A DNA stretch of 64,000 nt from Bacillus sp. NTK071 (GCF_017303315.1 NZ_JAFKOI010000001.1:62001-126000), one strand, 5' to 3'. Counted from the first letter of the stretch, positions 7,297-15,583 are shown. The notes: generated from the letters alone by a model not told the origin. Made by a program: numbers and translations.

Positions 7297-8742
7297 ATGA
7301 AAGTAGGAGTGTCAAACCTGAGATTGAAATTTGCAGGCGCTCCGTCATTGCAATTTAAAGACGTTTCTCTTCGTATTGAGGAAGGGGAGAAAATACTTTT
7401 ACTGGGGCCGAGTGGCTGTGGGAAATCGACGTTACTACAAGTGTTAGCTGGACTGATTCCTCATGCTGTTCCTGTACCAATGAAGGCAGACGAAATGGTT
7501 ACTTGTGAATCAACTGGTGTTGTATTTCAGGATCCTGATGCACAGTTTTGTATGCCTTATGTTGATGAAGAAATTGCGTTTGTGTTAGAAAATAGAGGTG
7601 TTCCAAGGCGCGAAATGAAAGACCTGATTGAGTATTATTTAAATAAAGTGGGCCTTTCTTTTCAAAATTCACATATTGAAATTAGTACATTGTCACAGGG
7701 GATGAAACAGAAAGTAGCAATTGCTTCAATGATTGCACTTGAGCCAGAAGTAATTTTCTTAGACGAACCAACAGCTTTGTTGGATCCTCTAGGTACTTCG
7801 CAAGTATGGTCTACCATCAAAAAAATTGAAGCAAAGCAAACGATGATTATTGTAGAGCATAAGATTGATGAGGTCATCGACTTTGTTAATCGTATCGTAT
7901 TATTTAATTCTGAAGGGGAGATTATTGCCGATTCTGATCCAAGCACCATGTTTTCATTCTATAAACATAAAATAAAGGAGTATGGTATTTGGTATCCTGA
8001 AGTGTGGGAAGAACATATGAAAGAAATTGCCTCTCTTCAGTGTATAAAGCAAGGTAAAGAGGTTCTGTCAGTAACCAATTTAAAAGGATATCGTGGAAAA
8101 AAACCAAAGATTGAAGTACCCAGCATCACCGTTTGTGAAGGTGAATGGGTAGCCATTACTGGCGATAATGGTGCAGGCAAAAGCTCATTGCTGTTAAGCT
8201 TGATGAATGTAATGAAAACGTCTGGCGAAAAAAAGGTCTCAGATAATGTATTAAAAACGGTCCACGATTCTCGTAATCATATGGCTTTCGTTTTTCAAAA
8301 TCCAGAATTTCAATTCATAACGAATTCAGTATATGAAGAGTTAGCTTATTCTTTAAAGATGTTAAATGATCCAATTGTAGATGAGAAAGTAAATGCATGG
8401 CTTACTTCTTATAAACTTGAGCATGTTAAATCACTTCATCCTTATCAGCTTTCAACAGGTCAAAAGCGGCGATTAAGCGTAGGAACTGCGTTATTTGGCA
8501 GTCAGCCAGTGTTGCTTCTAGATGAACCAACATTTGGTCAAGATGCTCAAAATACGTTTAAGTTGCTTCAACTATTTGAGGAATTAAGGGCAAAAGGAAT
8601 GATCATTATAATGGTTACACATGATGAAAAGATTGTGAAATACTATGCAACGAGGCAGTGGGTTATTGAAGAAGGGTTACTTGTTTCAGATCGTAACTTG
8701 GAGCGAGTTGTAGAGGGAAATGCGCATGCAATGGACTCTTAA
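7297..8742 (+). CDS. ykoD: ECF transporter duplicated ATPase YkoD
   Basis: A 481-residue cytoplasmic ATPase made of two fused ABC domains, powering the YkoE/YkoC thiamine precursor importer. The first domain has Walker A GPSGCGKST, signature LSQGMKQKV and Walker B VIFLDEPTALLDP. The second has GDNGAGKSS, STGQKRRLSV and VLLLDEPTFGQD. The switch histidines are in IVEHKIDEV and VTHDEKIV. The order and length match B. subtilis YkoD. It starts 11 bases after ykoE behind AAGGAGG, and its 3' end overlaps ykoC by 17 bases. Confidence 0.95.
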   Translation: MKVGVSNLRLKFAGAPSLQFKDVSLRIEEGEKILLLGPSGCGKSTLLQVLAGLIPHAVPVPMKADEMVTCESTGVVFQDPDAQFCMPYVDEEIAFVLENRGVPRREMKDLIEYYLNKVGLSFQNSHIEISTLSQGMKQKVAIASMIALEPEVIFLDEPTALLDPLGTSQVWSTIKKIEAKQTMIIVEHKIDEVIDFVNRIVLFNSEGEIIADSDPSTMFSFYKHKIKEYGIWYPEVWEEHMKEIASLQCIKQGKEVLSVTNLKGYRGKKPKIEVPSITVCEGEWVAITGDNGAGKSSLLLSLMNVMKTSGEKKVSDNVLKTVHDSRNHMAFVFQNPEFQFITNSVYEELAYSLKMLNDPIVDEKVNAWLTSYKLEHVKSLHPYQLSTGQKRRLSVGTALFGSQPVLLLDEPTFGQDAQNTFKLLQLFEELRAKGMIIIMVTHDEKIVKYYATRQWVIEEGLLVSDRNLERVVEGNAHAMDS

Positions 8743-9523
8743 CTATGAAGAAACATGGCTTCATCGCTTGAATCCTGCTTTCAAGTTGGTTTTCTTGCTT
8801 TTATTGTTTCTGTTGCTCCTATTTATTCATAATCCAAATATAATTACGAATGTAACGGTAGTGCCGGTTTTACTTTTGTTGTTTTCAACAGGGCATCAAA
8901 AGAAGGTACTCCTGGTTTTAATTCTGCCATTTCTTCTCATGTTCTTTTCGAGTGCTTCTAGCATGATGTTCTTCGGACAGGGATCGACTACTTGGTGGAA
9001 ATGGGGACTAATTCATATCACTGAGGAGAGTTTTTATAGAGGCTTGCATATTGGTTTTCGTGCACTAAATTTTGCTCTTCTTGGGTTACTATTTGCTCTA
9101 ACCACAAGGCCTGTTTATCTTTTCTATTCTCTTATCCAGCAACTTAAAGTACCTCCTCGTTTTGCTTATAGTTTCATGGCTGCCGTTCGAATCCTTCCGG
9201 TTATGGTAGAGGAATTTCAGCAGCTAAGGGCCGCGCTACTTATAAGAGGGGTGAAGAAGAAGAAGGGCCTTGCTCGTATCACTCAGACAATTACCTTGTA
9301 CGCTGTACCGCTCTTATCTCAAAGTATTAGAAGAGCGCATCGAATTGCTGTAGCAATGGAAGCAAAGCGATTTAACAACAAAGAACGCACCTATTACTAC
9401 AAACCATCTTTCTCGAAATTCGATCTGATATTCCTGCTTTACATTGCAATCAGTTTTGGGATTGCTTTTTGGATCGGAGAGGCTTTCCCTTATTATGCTA
9501 TAACCGATGTAAGACAGAAATAA
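8726..9523 (+). CDS. ykoC: ECF transporter transmembrane component YkoC
   Basis: A 265-residue membrane coupling protein (T component, CbiQ family) with about five or six hydrophobic segments. The two cytoplasmic coupling helices are recognisable around LLIRGVKKKKG and VAMEAKRFNN. It links the YkoD ATPases to YkoE. The ATG at 8720 is directly against AGAGGGA, while the ATG at 8726 is 7 bases from it, so 8726 is chosen. It is the last gene of the operon and is followed by a strong terminator. Confidence 0.93.
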   Translation: MQWTLNYEETWLHRLNPAFKLVFLLLLFLLLLFIHNPNIITNVTVVPVLLLLFSTGHQKKVLLVLILPFLLMFFSSASSMMFFGQGSTTWWKWGLIHITEESFYRGLHIGFRALNFALLGLLFALTTRPVYLFYSLIQQLKVPPRFAYSFMAAVRILPVMVEEFQQLRAALLIRGVKKKKGLARITQTITLYAVPLLSQSIRRAHRIAVAMEAKRFNNKERTYYYKPSFSKFDLIFLLYIAISFGIAFWIGEAFPYYAITDVRQK

Positions 9524-9550
9524 ACCGGCTCTTAAAGAGCCGGTTTATTT
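9518..9550. terminator. Bidirectional terminator after ykoC
   Basis: A perfect 15-bp stem (9518-9532 with 9536-9550) with a three-base loop and A- and T-rich flanks. It ends the thiamine operon rightward and can end the small gene at 9572-9703 leftward. Confidence 0.85.
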
Positions 9551-9571
9551 CTTAGGTAAGAAAAGATACTC

Positions 9572-9703
9572 TTATAAGTGATCTGTATCTTTTGAATATT
9601 GATGCTTGCCGCCTTCGCGATTATCTTCTTTCAACCTGTTTTTCAACATACGTTTAGCATTTCCATCAACAGGCTTCTTGTTGTTATCTTTCGTTGTGGA
9701 CAT
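9572..9703 (-). CDS. Small hydrophilic protein, 43 residues
   Basis: I do not recognise this protein. It begins MSTTKDNNKKPVDGNAKRM and is rich in Lys, Asp and Asn, with no hydrophobic segment. GGGAGG lies 8 bases before the ATG, and a terminator follows at 9550-9518, so it looks like a real gene and not a chance frame. Many Bacillus genomes carry similar short charged proteins expressed in sporulation, but no motif here ties it to a family. Confidence 0.6.
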   Translation of the reverse strand: MSTTKDNNKKPVDGNAKRMLKNRLKEDNREGGKHQYSKDTDHL

Positions 9704-9777
9704 CGATAGGCCTCCCTTGACGATATAATCGTAACACCCACTTAGGGTTTACGATTATGCGAGATCCTATGTAGGGG

Positions 9778-10632
9778 CTATTTATTTAGAAAGAATAAGG
9801 CAAGTGTACCAGGTCCTGAATGAGAACCGATCGTTGCTCCCACTTCATTGATAACAAAGTGTTCACTTCCAAAAGCTTCTTGAATAGCACTCTTCAGTTT
9901 CTCAGCGCTTTCAAGGTCGTCACCATGAGAAATGCCGATAAGCTGAGATTGGAGATTAACGCCGCGCTCCTTCATAATCTCGACCATCCGTTTCACTACT
10001 TTGTTTTTACCACGGATCTTTTCAATCGGCACAAGTTTACCGTCTTCAACATGAAGAACTGGTTTAATTTTAAGCATTCCTCCGACGAATGCAGAGGCTC
10101 TGCTAACCCTTCCGCCGCGTTGAAGGAACTCTAAGTCATCAACTGTGAAAATATGTTCCATGTGCGTAAGGTAAGTAGTAGTTAGGTGTTGTTTAATTTC
10201 GTCAAATGTTTTTCCATCTGAAGCAAGTTCAGCTGCAGAAATAGCCATTAGACCATAGCCAAGAGAAGCTGCTTTTGAATCAATGACTTCCATTTGAGCG
10301 TCAGGGAATTCTTCCTGTACTTCATTCTTAATGATAGCTGCTGATTGATAAGTGCCAGATATCCCGGAGGATAGGGCAATATAAATAAAAGGCTGACCTT
10401 TTTCAGCATAGTTAACGAATGTTTCTTTAATCCTTGCAGGAGGAATTTGGGAAGTTTTTGCCATAGCTCCTTCTCGTAGAGCTTTATATAATTCTTTCGC
10501 TTGAATGTCTTCACGGTCATAAAACTCTTCATTTCCCATTATCACCATGAGAGGCATAATCTCAAGATCATACTTTGTTATAAGCTCATCGGGAAGGTCT
10601 GATGCGCTATCAGTAATTATTTTCACATTCAC
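9778..10632 (-). CDS. yitS: DegV-family fatty-acid-binding protein
   Basis: A 284-residue DegV-family protein. These bind fatty acids and act as FakB subunits that present them to the kinase FakA. The ITDSASDLP N-terminus, the TSQIPPARI segment, YIALSSGISGTYQSA, DSKAASLGYG, and the C-terminal ISHGDD and GSHSGPGTLALFF blocks are typical. The frame has an ATG at 10650, but AAAGGA is 9 bases before the GTG at 10632, so that start is preferred. It stands divergently beside yitT, as yitS does in B. subtilis. A candidate promoter is at 10692-10720. Confidence 0.9.
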   Translation of the reverse strand: MNVKIITDSASDLPDELITKYDLEIMPLMVIMGNEEFYDREDIQAKELYKALREGAMAKTSQIPPARIKETFVNYAEKGQPFIYIALSSGISGTYQSAAIIKNEVQEEFPDAQMEVIDSKAASLGYGLMAISAAELASDGKTFDEIKQHLTTTYLTHMEHIFTVDDLEFLQRGGRVSRASAFVGGMLKIKPVLHVEDGKLVPIEKIRGKNKVVKRMVEIMKERGVNLQSQLIGISHGDDLESAEKLKSAIQEAFGSEHFVINEVGATIGSHSGPGTLALFFLNK

Positions 10633-10691
10633 GGACAATCGTCCTTTCATTGTGGTTTATGTACTTATGTAGAAAGCTTATGTTATCTTAA

Positions 10692-10720
10692 AGTTTATCC
10701 CGTACTTGTTGTAAAATCAA
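10692..10720 (-). promoter_or_regulatory. Candidate sigma-A promoter for the DegV gene
   Basis: On the minus strand TTGATT (10720-10715) and TAAACT (10697-10692) are separated by 17 bases, about 60 bases before the start. The match to the consensus is moderate. Confidence 0.35.
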
Positions 10721-10749
10721 TGCTATCGATTGGTTTAACTATAAAACAG

Positions 10750-10783
10750 TTGACGTGGGAGATTTAGTTTGTTTAGATAAACA
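10750..10783 (+). promoter_or_regulatory. Candidate yitT promoter overlapped by a palindrome
   Basis: TTGACG at 10750-10755 is followed after 17-18 bases by TTAGAT/TAGATA. The perfect palindrome TGTTTAGATAAACA (10770-10783) covers the -10 region, which would suit a dimeric repressor. The leader to yitT would then be roughly 125 bases. Confidence 0.4.
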
Positions 10784-10912
10784 TGGTTTAGTAGAAGATT
10801 TCTGTTCGACCAACTATATTATATGAATCAATTACTGATACATATGATACGTTTTTGAACTTATATTAAGTAAACGAGTTAAAGCTCCGTTTCGTAAAAG
10901 AGGGTGTTACTA

Positions 10913-11749
10913 GTGGAAGAAGTTAAAAAAATTATTGTTATTCTCTTAGGTGCTATACTTGGAGCTGTTTCTCTTAATTTATTCTTAATCCCTGCAAATG
11001 TATATGCGAGTGGATTTACTGGAATTGCACAGCTACTATCGAGCGTGTTAGGAGATTACACACCAATTAATATTTCAACAGGTATTTTGCTATTTCTACT
11101 CAATATTCCTGTTGCTGTACTCGGCTGGAAGAAAGTCGGTAAGGCCTTTACATTATATAGTGTTATTAGTGTTGCAGCTACAACTTTCTTCCTTGAGGTC
11201 ATTCCGGTTCAAGCTTTGTCGGAAGACATACTTCTAAATGCTGTTTTCGGTGGTGTAATTGCAGCGATCGGAATTGGCTTCACTTTAAAATGGGGTGCTT
11301 CTACGGGAGGAATGGACATTGTCGCAATGATTTTGTCTAGAATGAAAGACCGTCCAATTGGAACGTACTTCTTTAGCTTAAATGCCTTAATCATTCTAAC
11401 CGCAGGAATGCTTTATGGTTGGGAAAAAGCGCTTTATACCCTTGTAACGCTTTACGTTTCGTCTCGAGTTATTGACGTTATCCATACTCGTCACGAAAAG
11501 CTTACAGCTATGATCGTTACAGCTAAAGGGGATGAGCTTCAAAAAGCCATTCATGATCGTCTTGTCCGTGGTATCACAAAGCTTCCAGCCAAAGGAGCCT
11601 ACCGCGGTGAAGAGAAAGAAATGCTCATGATCGTTGTCACTCGCTATGAGCTCTATGACCTTGAACACATCATCCAAGACATCGACCCAACAGCCTTCAC
11701 AAACATCGTAAACACAACAGGAATCTTCGGCTTCTTCAGAACAGAATAG
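10913..11749 (+). CDS. yitT: YitT-family membrane protein (DUF161/DUF2179)
   Basis: A 278-residue protein with about five or six N-terminal membrane segments, then a soluble C-terminal DUF2179 domain of some 80 residues ending TGIFGFFRTE. Family hallmarks are FLIPANVYASGFTGIAQLL, LKWGASTGGMDIVAM and the cytoplasmic AMIVTAKGDELQKAI start of the soluble domain. The function is unknown; the family is widespread in Firmicutes. The frame runs back to a GTG at 10904, but GAGGG lies 8 bases before the GTG at 10913, giving the start MEEVKKIIV. It is divergent from the DegV gene. Confidence 0.9.
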   Translation: MEEVKKIIVILLGAILGAVSLNLFLIPANVYASGFTGIAQLLSSVLGDYTPINISTGILLFLLNIPVAVLGWKKVGKAFTLYSVISVAATTFFLEVIPVQALSEDILLNAVFGGVIAAIGIGFTLKWGASTGGMDIVAMILSRMKDRPIGTYFFSLNALIILTAGMLYGWEKALYTLVTLYVSSRVIDVIHTRHEKLTAMIVTAKGDELQKAIHDRLVRGITKLPAKGAYRGEEKEMLMIVVTRYELYDLEHIIQDIDPTAFTNIVNTTGIFGFFRTE

Positions 11750-11774
11750 GTCAAAGACACATAATCAACCTCAT

Positions 11775-11820
11775 AAACACATAAAAAAAGTTCCCAACTG
11801 GGAACTTTTTTTATGTGTTT
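11775..11820. terminator. Long bidirectional terminator between yitT and the Nfu-like gene
   Basis: A perfect 21-bp stem (11775-11795 with 11800-11820) with an AACT loop. A7 and T7 tracts on either side of the GC part let it work for both convergent genes. Confidence 0.9.
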
Positions 11821-11824
11821 ACCT

Positions 11825-12091
11825 TTATGCGTTGTTTGAGATTGTTTCCTTAACTTCAGGAAGCAAGCTATCCCAATCTGCCTCAGGCATTTTGTTAACT
11901 GTAATAAAGTCCTGGTAACCAAAAACGTTATCAACTCCATCTAATTTTAGAAGAGCTGCAGCCATTGGGTGCTCAGGATTATCATTCTTCTTAAAAGAAT
12001 GACTAGAAGATCCTTCAAACAACTGCTGATCAGCAGTGATTTTGATTGCATTAGGGTTCGGTGTACGATCTACACGTAGTGTAATTGCCAT
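11825..12091 (-). CDS. Nfu/NifU N-terminal domain protein
   Basis: An 88-residue protein consisting only of the Nfu N-terminal domain: LRVDRTPNPNAIKI near the start, then a C-terminal half with LLKLDGVDNVFGYQDFITV. In larger Nfu scaffolds this domain precedes a CxxC cluster-binding domain; here there is no cysteine at all, so the protein cannot itself hold an Fe-S cluster by that motif. It may act as an accessory in cluster delivery. The start follows AAAGGAGGCG. It is convergent with yitT, sharing a terminator. Confidence 0.85.
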   Translation of the reverse strand: MAITLRVDRTPNPNAIKITADQQLFEGSSSHSFKKNDNPEHPMAAALLKLDGVDNVFGYQDFITVNKMPEADWDSLLPEVKETISNNA

Positions 12092-12156
12092 GTGTTAAAC
12101 GCCTCCTTTCTCTACCTCTCTTAGTGTATCAGAAACATCTTAAACAGAAAACGACA

Positions 12157-12615
12157 TTAAGATGAGAAGGTGAAACCGTATCGTTTTGAGACAATATCAT
12201 GGAAGCCTAGTGAATTGTATAAATGCTTCGTTACAGCGTTATTAATGCCAGTCTCTAGTTCAATTCCTTTAATTCCTTCGTTTTCAGCCCAATAAATGAC
12301 GTGAAGTAATAGCTTCCGACCTATTCCTCTATTACGAGCATCTGGATCAACATACAATTCATTCAGCCATATGTATGGTCCACCACTTGTAAGACTAACG
12401 CCTATGTTAAAGAACGCCACTCCAAGTACTTCATCATCAAATTCTGCAACGACGACGCGAGAAGCTGATTGTTCATCAAGAGCAAGCGTAATACCCCTGA
12501 CAAGTTTTTCATAGCTACCATCGTGTTCAGAACGGGTAATCTGCTTCATTAATAATTTAGATACATTCGCAATCATTTCTTCGCTTGTTTGGCTTGATAG
12601 CTGGTAAACATTCAT
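12157..12615 (-). CDS. GNAT-family N-acetyltransferase
   Basis: A 152-residue acetyltransferase. The acetyl-CoA motif A reads ELYVDPDARNRGIGRKLL, followed by GIKGIELETGINN and the LYNSLGFHDI strand typical of GNAT proteins. The substrate is unknown. A longer frame from 12717 exists, but GGAGGT lies 9 bases before the ATG at 12615, giving the start MNVYQLSSQT. It is divergent from the next gene. Confidence 0.88.
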   Translation of the reverse strand: MNVYQLSSQTSEEMIANVSKLLMKQITRSEHDGSYEKLVRGITLALDEQSASRVVVAEFDDEVLGVAFFNIGVSLTSGGPYIWLNELYVDPDARNRGIGRKLLLHVIYWAENEGIKGIELETGINNAVTKHLYNSLGFHDIVSKRYGFTFSS

Positions 12616-12762
12616 TACCGTTCCACCTCCGTCATACTGTTTCGACTTTATCGATGACAATACCTTTTTGTAAGTCTCGAATAATAAATTAAAATAATTT
12701 CTAGATATTTGAAACATTCAGCTATTTTCATTCGTCTATAAGAGTAGTAAGGAGCTGATAGA

Positions 12763-13422
12763 ATGAATCTTCTCTTTTCATGGAGCACAGGGAAAGATAG
12801 TGCACTTGCACTGTACGATTGTCTCAAGTGTTCGAATAATCAAGTCCAAGGACTATGGACAACTGTTAATGAAGATCGTGACTACATTTCCTTTCACGGC
12901 GTAAGTAAAGCTTTGCTTAAAAAACAGGCAGCTACAATAGGACTGTCACTTTCGATTACAAATTTACCAGATAACTGTACGAATAAGCAATACGAAGCTA
13001 TTATCAACGCCGTATATGATTCTTTCATACGAAACAAAGTTGATGCTATAGCTTTTGCTGACTTGTACTTAGAAGATATCCGGCAATATAGAGTACAACA
13101 GTTAAATGCTAGTGGGCTAGAGGGTGTATTCCCTTTATGGAAGAAGTCAACCTTACATACAGCAAAGCGGTTTATATCAACCGGTTTTAAAGCGGTTATC
13201 ACAACTGTGGATCAAACTAAAATTGATTCTAAATGGATTGGGAAAGAATTCAATGAGGAGTTCCTTAACAATCTTCCTCATGATGTTGATCCATGCGGAG
13301 AGAATGGAGAGTTTCATACGTTCGTTTTTAATGGACCAATCTTTCAGAACGCAGTGGATTATGTAGTTAAGGATCAAGTTGAACAGGGGCCATACATAAC
13401 GGCATTACTAACAGATAGTTGA
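12763..13422 (+). CDS. Dph6-family ATP pyrophosphatase (adenine nucleotide alpha hydrolase fold)
   Basis: A 219-residue protein with the PP-loop WSTGKDSALAL at residues 7-17 and the family motif DPCGENGEFHTFV around residue 175. In archaea and eukaryotes this family amidates diphthine on elongation factor 2. Bacteria lack diphthamide, so the bacterial members must act on another substrate, which is unknown. The ATP site appears intact. The start follows AAGGAG by about 8 bases. It is 42 bases upstream of the SGNH-like gene and probably co-transcribed with it. Confidence 0.85.
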   Translation: MNLLFSWSTGKDSALALYDCLKCSNNQVQGLWTTVNEDRDYISFHGVSKALLKKQAATIGLSLSITNLPDNCTNKQYEAIINAVYDSFIRNKVDAIAFADLYLEDIRQYRVQQLNASGLEGVFPLWKKSTLHTAKRFISTGFKAVITTVDQTKIDSKWIGKEFNEEFLNNLPHDVDPCGENGEFHTFVFNGPIFQNAVDYVVKDQVEQGPYITALLTDS

Positions 13423-13464
13423 TCTATCTTTAAGGATGAACGGAATGAAGGGGGAGGATAATGA

Positions 13465-14046
13465 ATGCCGGTATTAGTTTGTTTTGGGGATTGTTTAACT
13501 GCACGCGAAGTAGATGATAAGGGGAATGAACGATTAACATCCCGGATTCGTGGTGCACTTGATGAATGGATTGTCATTAATGCTGGATCATCACCAACTT
13601 CAAGAGACGGAGTTTCGAGGTTTCAATCAGATGTTCTTAGCTACCAACCTGATTATGTAACCATTTTCTTTGGGACGCAGGAAGCTTGTCTTGATTATGG
13701 TTCGGATCTGAGTGAATTTGAAAGGAATATTGGTTATATGGTGAATAACCTTCCTCCAGAACGAGTCATTCTTATTTCTCCATCACCAGTAATGAATGAG
13801 GACAATACAAAACTAACTAATCGAAAGATCGAAGGCTATGCGGAACGAATCAAGAATCTTTCGGAGAGATTTGGAACACGTCATATTGATTTATGGCAAC
13901 TCATTCAAGAACATCGAAGAAATAGTACGCTTTATGAGAAAGATGGTGTTCAGCTGAGCTGGAAAGGCTATAAGCTCATCACGAAAGAAGTTGTCCAGTC
14001 CCTGGGACATAAAAGGAGATTTAAACCAAATATTAAGCTGTTTTAA
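13465..14046 (+). CDS. SGNH-hydrolase-like protein lacking catalytic residues
   Basis: A 193-residue GDSL/SGNH-fold protein. Block I reads VCFGDCLTAR, where hydrolases have GDS; block III reads FFGTQEACL in place of GxND; block V reads DGVQLSWKGYKLI in place of DxxH. Thus the nucleophilic serine, the oxyanion asparagine and the catalytic histidine are all replaced (Cys, Gln, Gln), while the fold-defining surroundings remain. It is either a pseudoenzyme or one with a cysteine nucleophile. AGGGGGAGG precedes the ATG by about 7 bases. It follows the Dph6-like gene and ends at a terminator. Confidence 0.85.
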   Translation: MPVLVCFGDCLTAREVDDKGNERLTSRIRGALDEWIVINAGSSPTSRDGVSRFQSDVLSYQPDYVTIFFGTQEACLDYGSDLSEFERNIGYMVNNLPPERVILISPSPVMNEDNTKLTNRKIEGYAERIKNLSERFGTRHIDLWQLIQEHRRNSTLYEKDGVQLSWKGYKLITKEVVQSLGHKRRFKPNIKLF

Positions 14047-14082
14047 TAAAGGAACCCAGGGTAGCTCCCGGGTTCCTTTATT
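14045..14082. terminator. Terminator after the SGNH-like gene
   Basis: A 13-bp stem (14045-14057 with 14070-14082) encloses a 12-base loop. The flanking A/T tracts suit both the gene ending at 14046 and the leftward gene ending at 14090. Confidence 0.8.
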
Positions 14083-14089
14083 GTGAAAA

Positions 14090-14308
14090 TTAAAAGGGTT
14101 TATTTGACGTTTCATGGCTCAATTCTTCAACGGTTTGTTGGTAAGAAGTGAGTTGCTCTTTCTCAGCACTTGTCGATTGATGAAATGCTGCCGAGAGATT
14201 GTTCGTAGCTATTTCAATTTGATTTTGTAGACCCTGTTGTCCACTAGCAGCCATTTGTTCTGCTTTTTCCACAGCTTCTCTAGCGAGTTGAAAATGACGG
14301 TTAGCCAT
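14090..14308 (-). CDS. Small DUF3813-type protein
   Basis: A 72-residue, largely helical, glutamine- and alanine-rich protein beginning MANRHFQLAREAVEKAEQM. It resembles the DUF3813 group of short Bacillus proteins, whose role is unknown. There is no membrane segment or signal peptide. It starts just 3 bases after another small gene, using TAGGA as part of its ribosome binding site, so the two form a leftward pair. Confidence 0.75.
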   Translation of the reverse strand: MANRHFQLAREAVEKAEQMAASGQQGLQNQIEIATNNLSAAFHQSTSAEKEQLTSYQQTVEELSHETSNKPF

Positions 14309-14310
14309 TC

Positions 14311-14454
14311 CTATTCACCACCAGACAAATTTTCTTGTTGTTGTTGTTTACGCTGCTGACTACTCATGCTCGTAAGATCGTGCTGGTCCATGTTACGAAC
14401 AGCTCGATCTGCGCCTTCTTTAACCATACGCTTTGTTTTGCTATTCTTTGCCAT
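14311..14454 (-). CDS. Small hydrophilic protein, 47 residues
   Basis: The product starts MAKNSKTKRMVKEGADRAVR and ends with a glutamine run and ENLSGGE. It is basic at the front and polar at the back, with no hydrophobic segment. GGGAGGG lies 7 bases before the ATG. It sits directly upstream of the DUF3813-type gene and is probably co-expressed with it. I do not recognise the family; a spore or stress role is possible for such small basic proteins, but nothing in the sequence proves it. Confidence 0.65.
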   Translation of the reverse strand: MAKNSKTKRMVKEGADRAVRNMDQHDLTSMSSQQRKQQQQENLSGGE

Positions 14455-14530
14455 GATAGTTCCCTCCCTTTCAAGAATAGGATGAGTTCATGGTACTGAT
14501 ATTATTCGGGGAGGGAAGAAAGTTTGTAAC

Positions 14531-14561
14531 ATAGAAAAAAGACAGCTTATGAGAGCCGTCT
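14531..14561 (-). terminator. Terminator of the yitU-like gene
   Basis: On the minus strand GACGGCT and AGCTGTC pair (one G-T) around CTCATA and are followed by TTTTTT. The stem overlaps the last codons of the HAD phosphatase gene. Confidence 0.65.
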
Positions 14562-15386
14562 TTCATCCGATATTGCAAGGTTCAGCCTGTTTTCGAGGAA
14601 CGTAGCAACCCCATCTTCTTCGTTTGTAATCGTGATTTCATTGGCGATATTCTTTAATTGATCGATCGCATTGCCCATGGCAACGCCTGTGCCAGCGTAC
14701 TCAATCATTTCAAAGTCATTATCTTCATCACCGAATGCAATGATGCGCTCTTGAGGGACGTTTAGATGCTCAGCTAATCGTTTTAGACCGACCGCTTTGT
14801 TTAATCCAGCCTTTACAATTTCGATAATGTTTAATGGTGCAGCCCAAACGCGATGTTCAATCATTTCAGCATGTTGTTCTTTTAACATTGATCGTAGCGT
14901 AGCCAACTGCTCTTCACGAGGGTGAATTAAAAGGGATGTAGGATGATCTTTTAATTTCGTATGAATTTCCCCTGTAAAAATGGAGGAGTCTTCCATTATC
15001 ATATTCTGCATAATGAGTTCGTCATGCTGATGTAAGTACACATCGTCTAGAACTTCAGCTATCATATTTTTTACATTAATTTCATTACATGAAGCAATGA
15101 TGGATTTTGCTGTTTCTAATTCCATTGGAGAGTGATACGTACCAAAGGATTGATCAAGAGGATGATGCACGAATGCCCCATTGAAGTTCACAATGGGTGT
15201 AGTAAGTGCTAGTTCGTGATAATAGCGAACGCTCGCCCGATAAGGACGACCAGTTGCGATTGCAACATGATGACCCTGTCTCTTTGCTTCAAAGATTACA
15301 GCTTTTGTTCGCTCTGTAATATTCTTTTCACCGTTTAACAACGTTCCATCAAGATCAAGTGCGATTAGATGCGGTTTAGTTGTCAT
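14547..15386 (-). CDS. yitU: Cof-type HAD phosphatase, YitU-like
   Basis: A 279-residue haloacid dehalogenase-type phosphatase of the Cof subfamily, which removes phosphate from flavin precursors and sugar phosphates. Motif I is ALDLDGTLL with both aspartates, motif II IATGRPY, motif III a lysine in KAGLNKAVGLKRL, and motif IV AFGDEDNDFEMIEYAGTGVAMGNA; the cap domain lies between. An upstream ATG at 15410 is in frame, but AAGGAG is 5 bases before the ATG at 15386. The position near yitT and yitV matches B. subtilis yitU, whose product is reported to dephosphorylate a riboflavin precursor. Confidence 0.9.
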   Translation of the reverse strand: MTTKPHLIALDLDGTLLNGEKNITERTKAVIFEAKRQGHHVAIATGRPYRASVRYYHELALTTPIVNFNGAFVHHPLDQSFGTYHSPMELETAKSIIASCNEINVKNMIAEVLDDVYLHQHDELIMQNMIMEDSSIFTGEIHTKLKDHPTSLLIHPREEQLATLRSMLKEQHAEMIEHRVWAAPLNIIEIVKAGLNKAVGLKRLAEHLNVPQERIIAFGDEDNDFEMIEYAGTGVAMGNAIDQLKNIANEITITNEEDGVATFLENRLNLAISDERRLS

Positions 15387-15583
15387 AGAAGCTCCTTTGA
15401 AAAGTGTCATTTTAAGTGTTTTTTATAAAGCCTACAACATCATTGTACATGGCACAAGAAAATGTGTCTATTTTGTATCTATTAAGAAAATGACAAGAAT
15501 GTTAAAAGGATACAACAGCCGTTTGAGGAATTACTAACAAGGGTACAATTAAATTATCATTCCATTGGAGGTGGCAGTCGATT

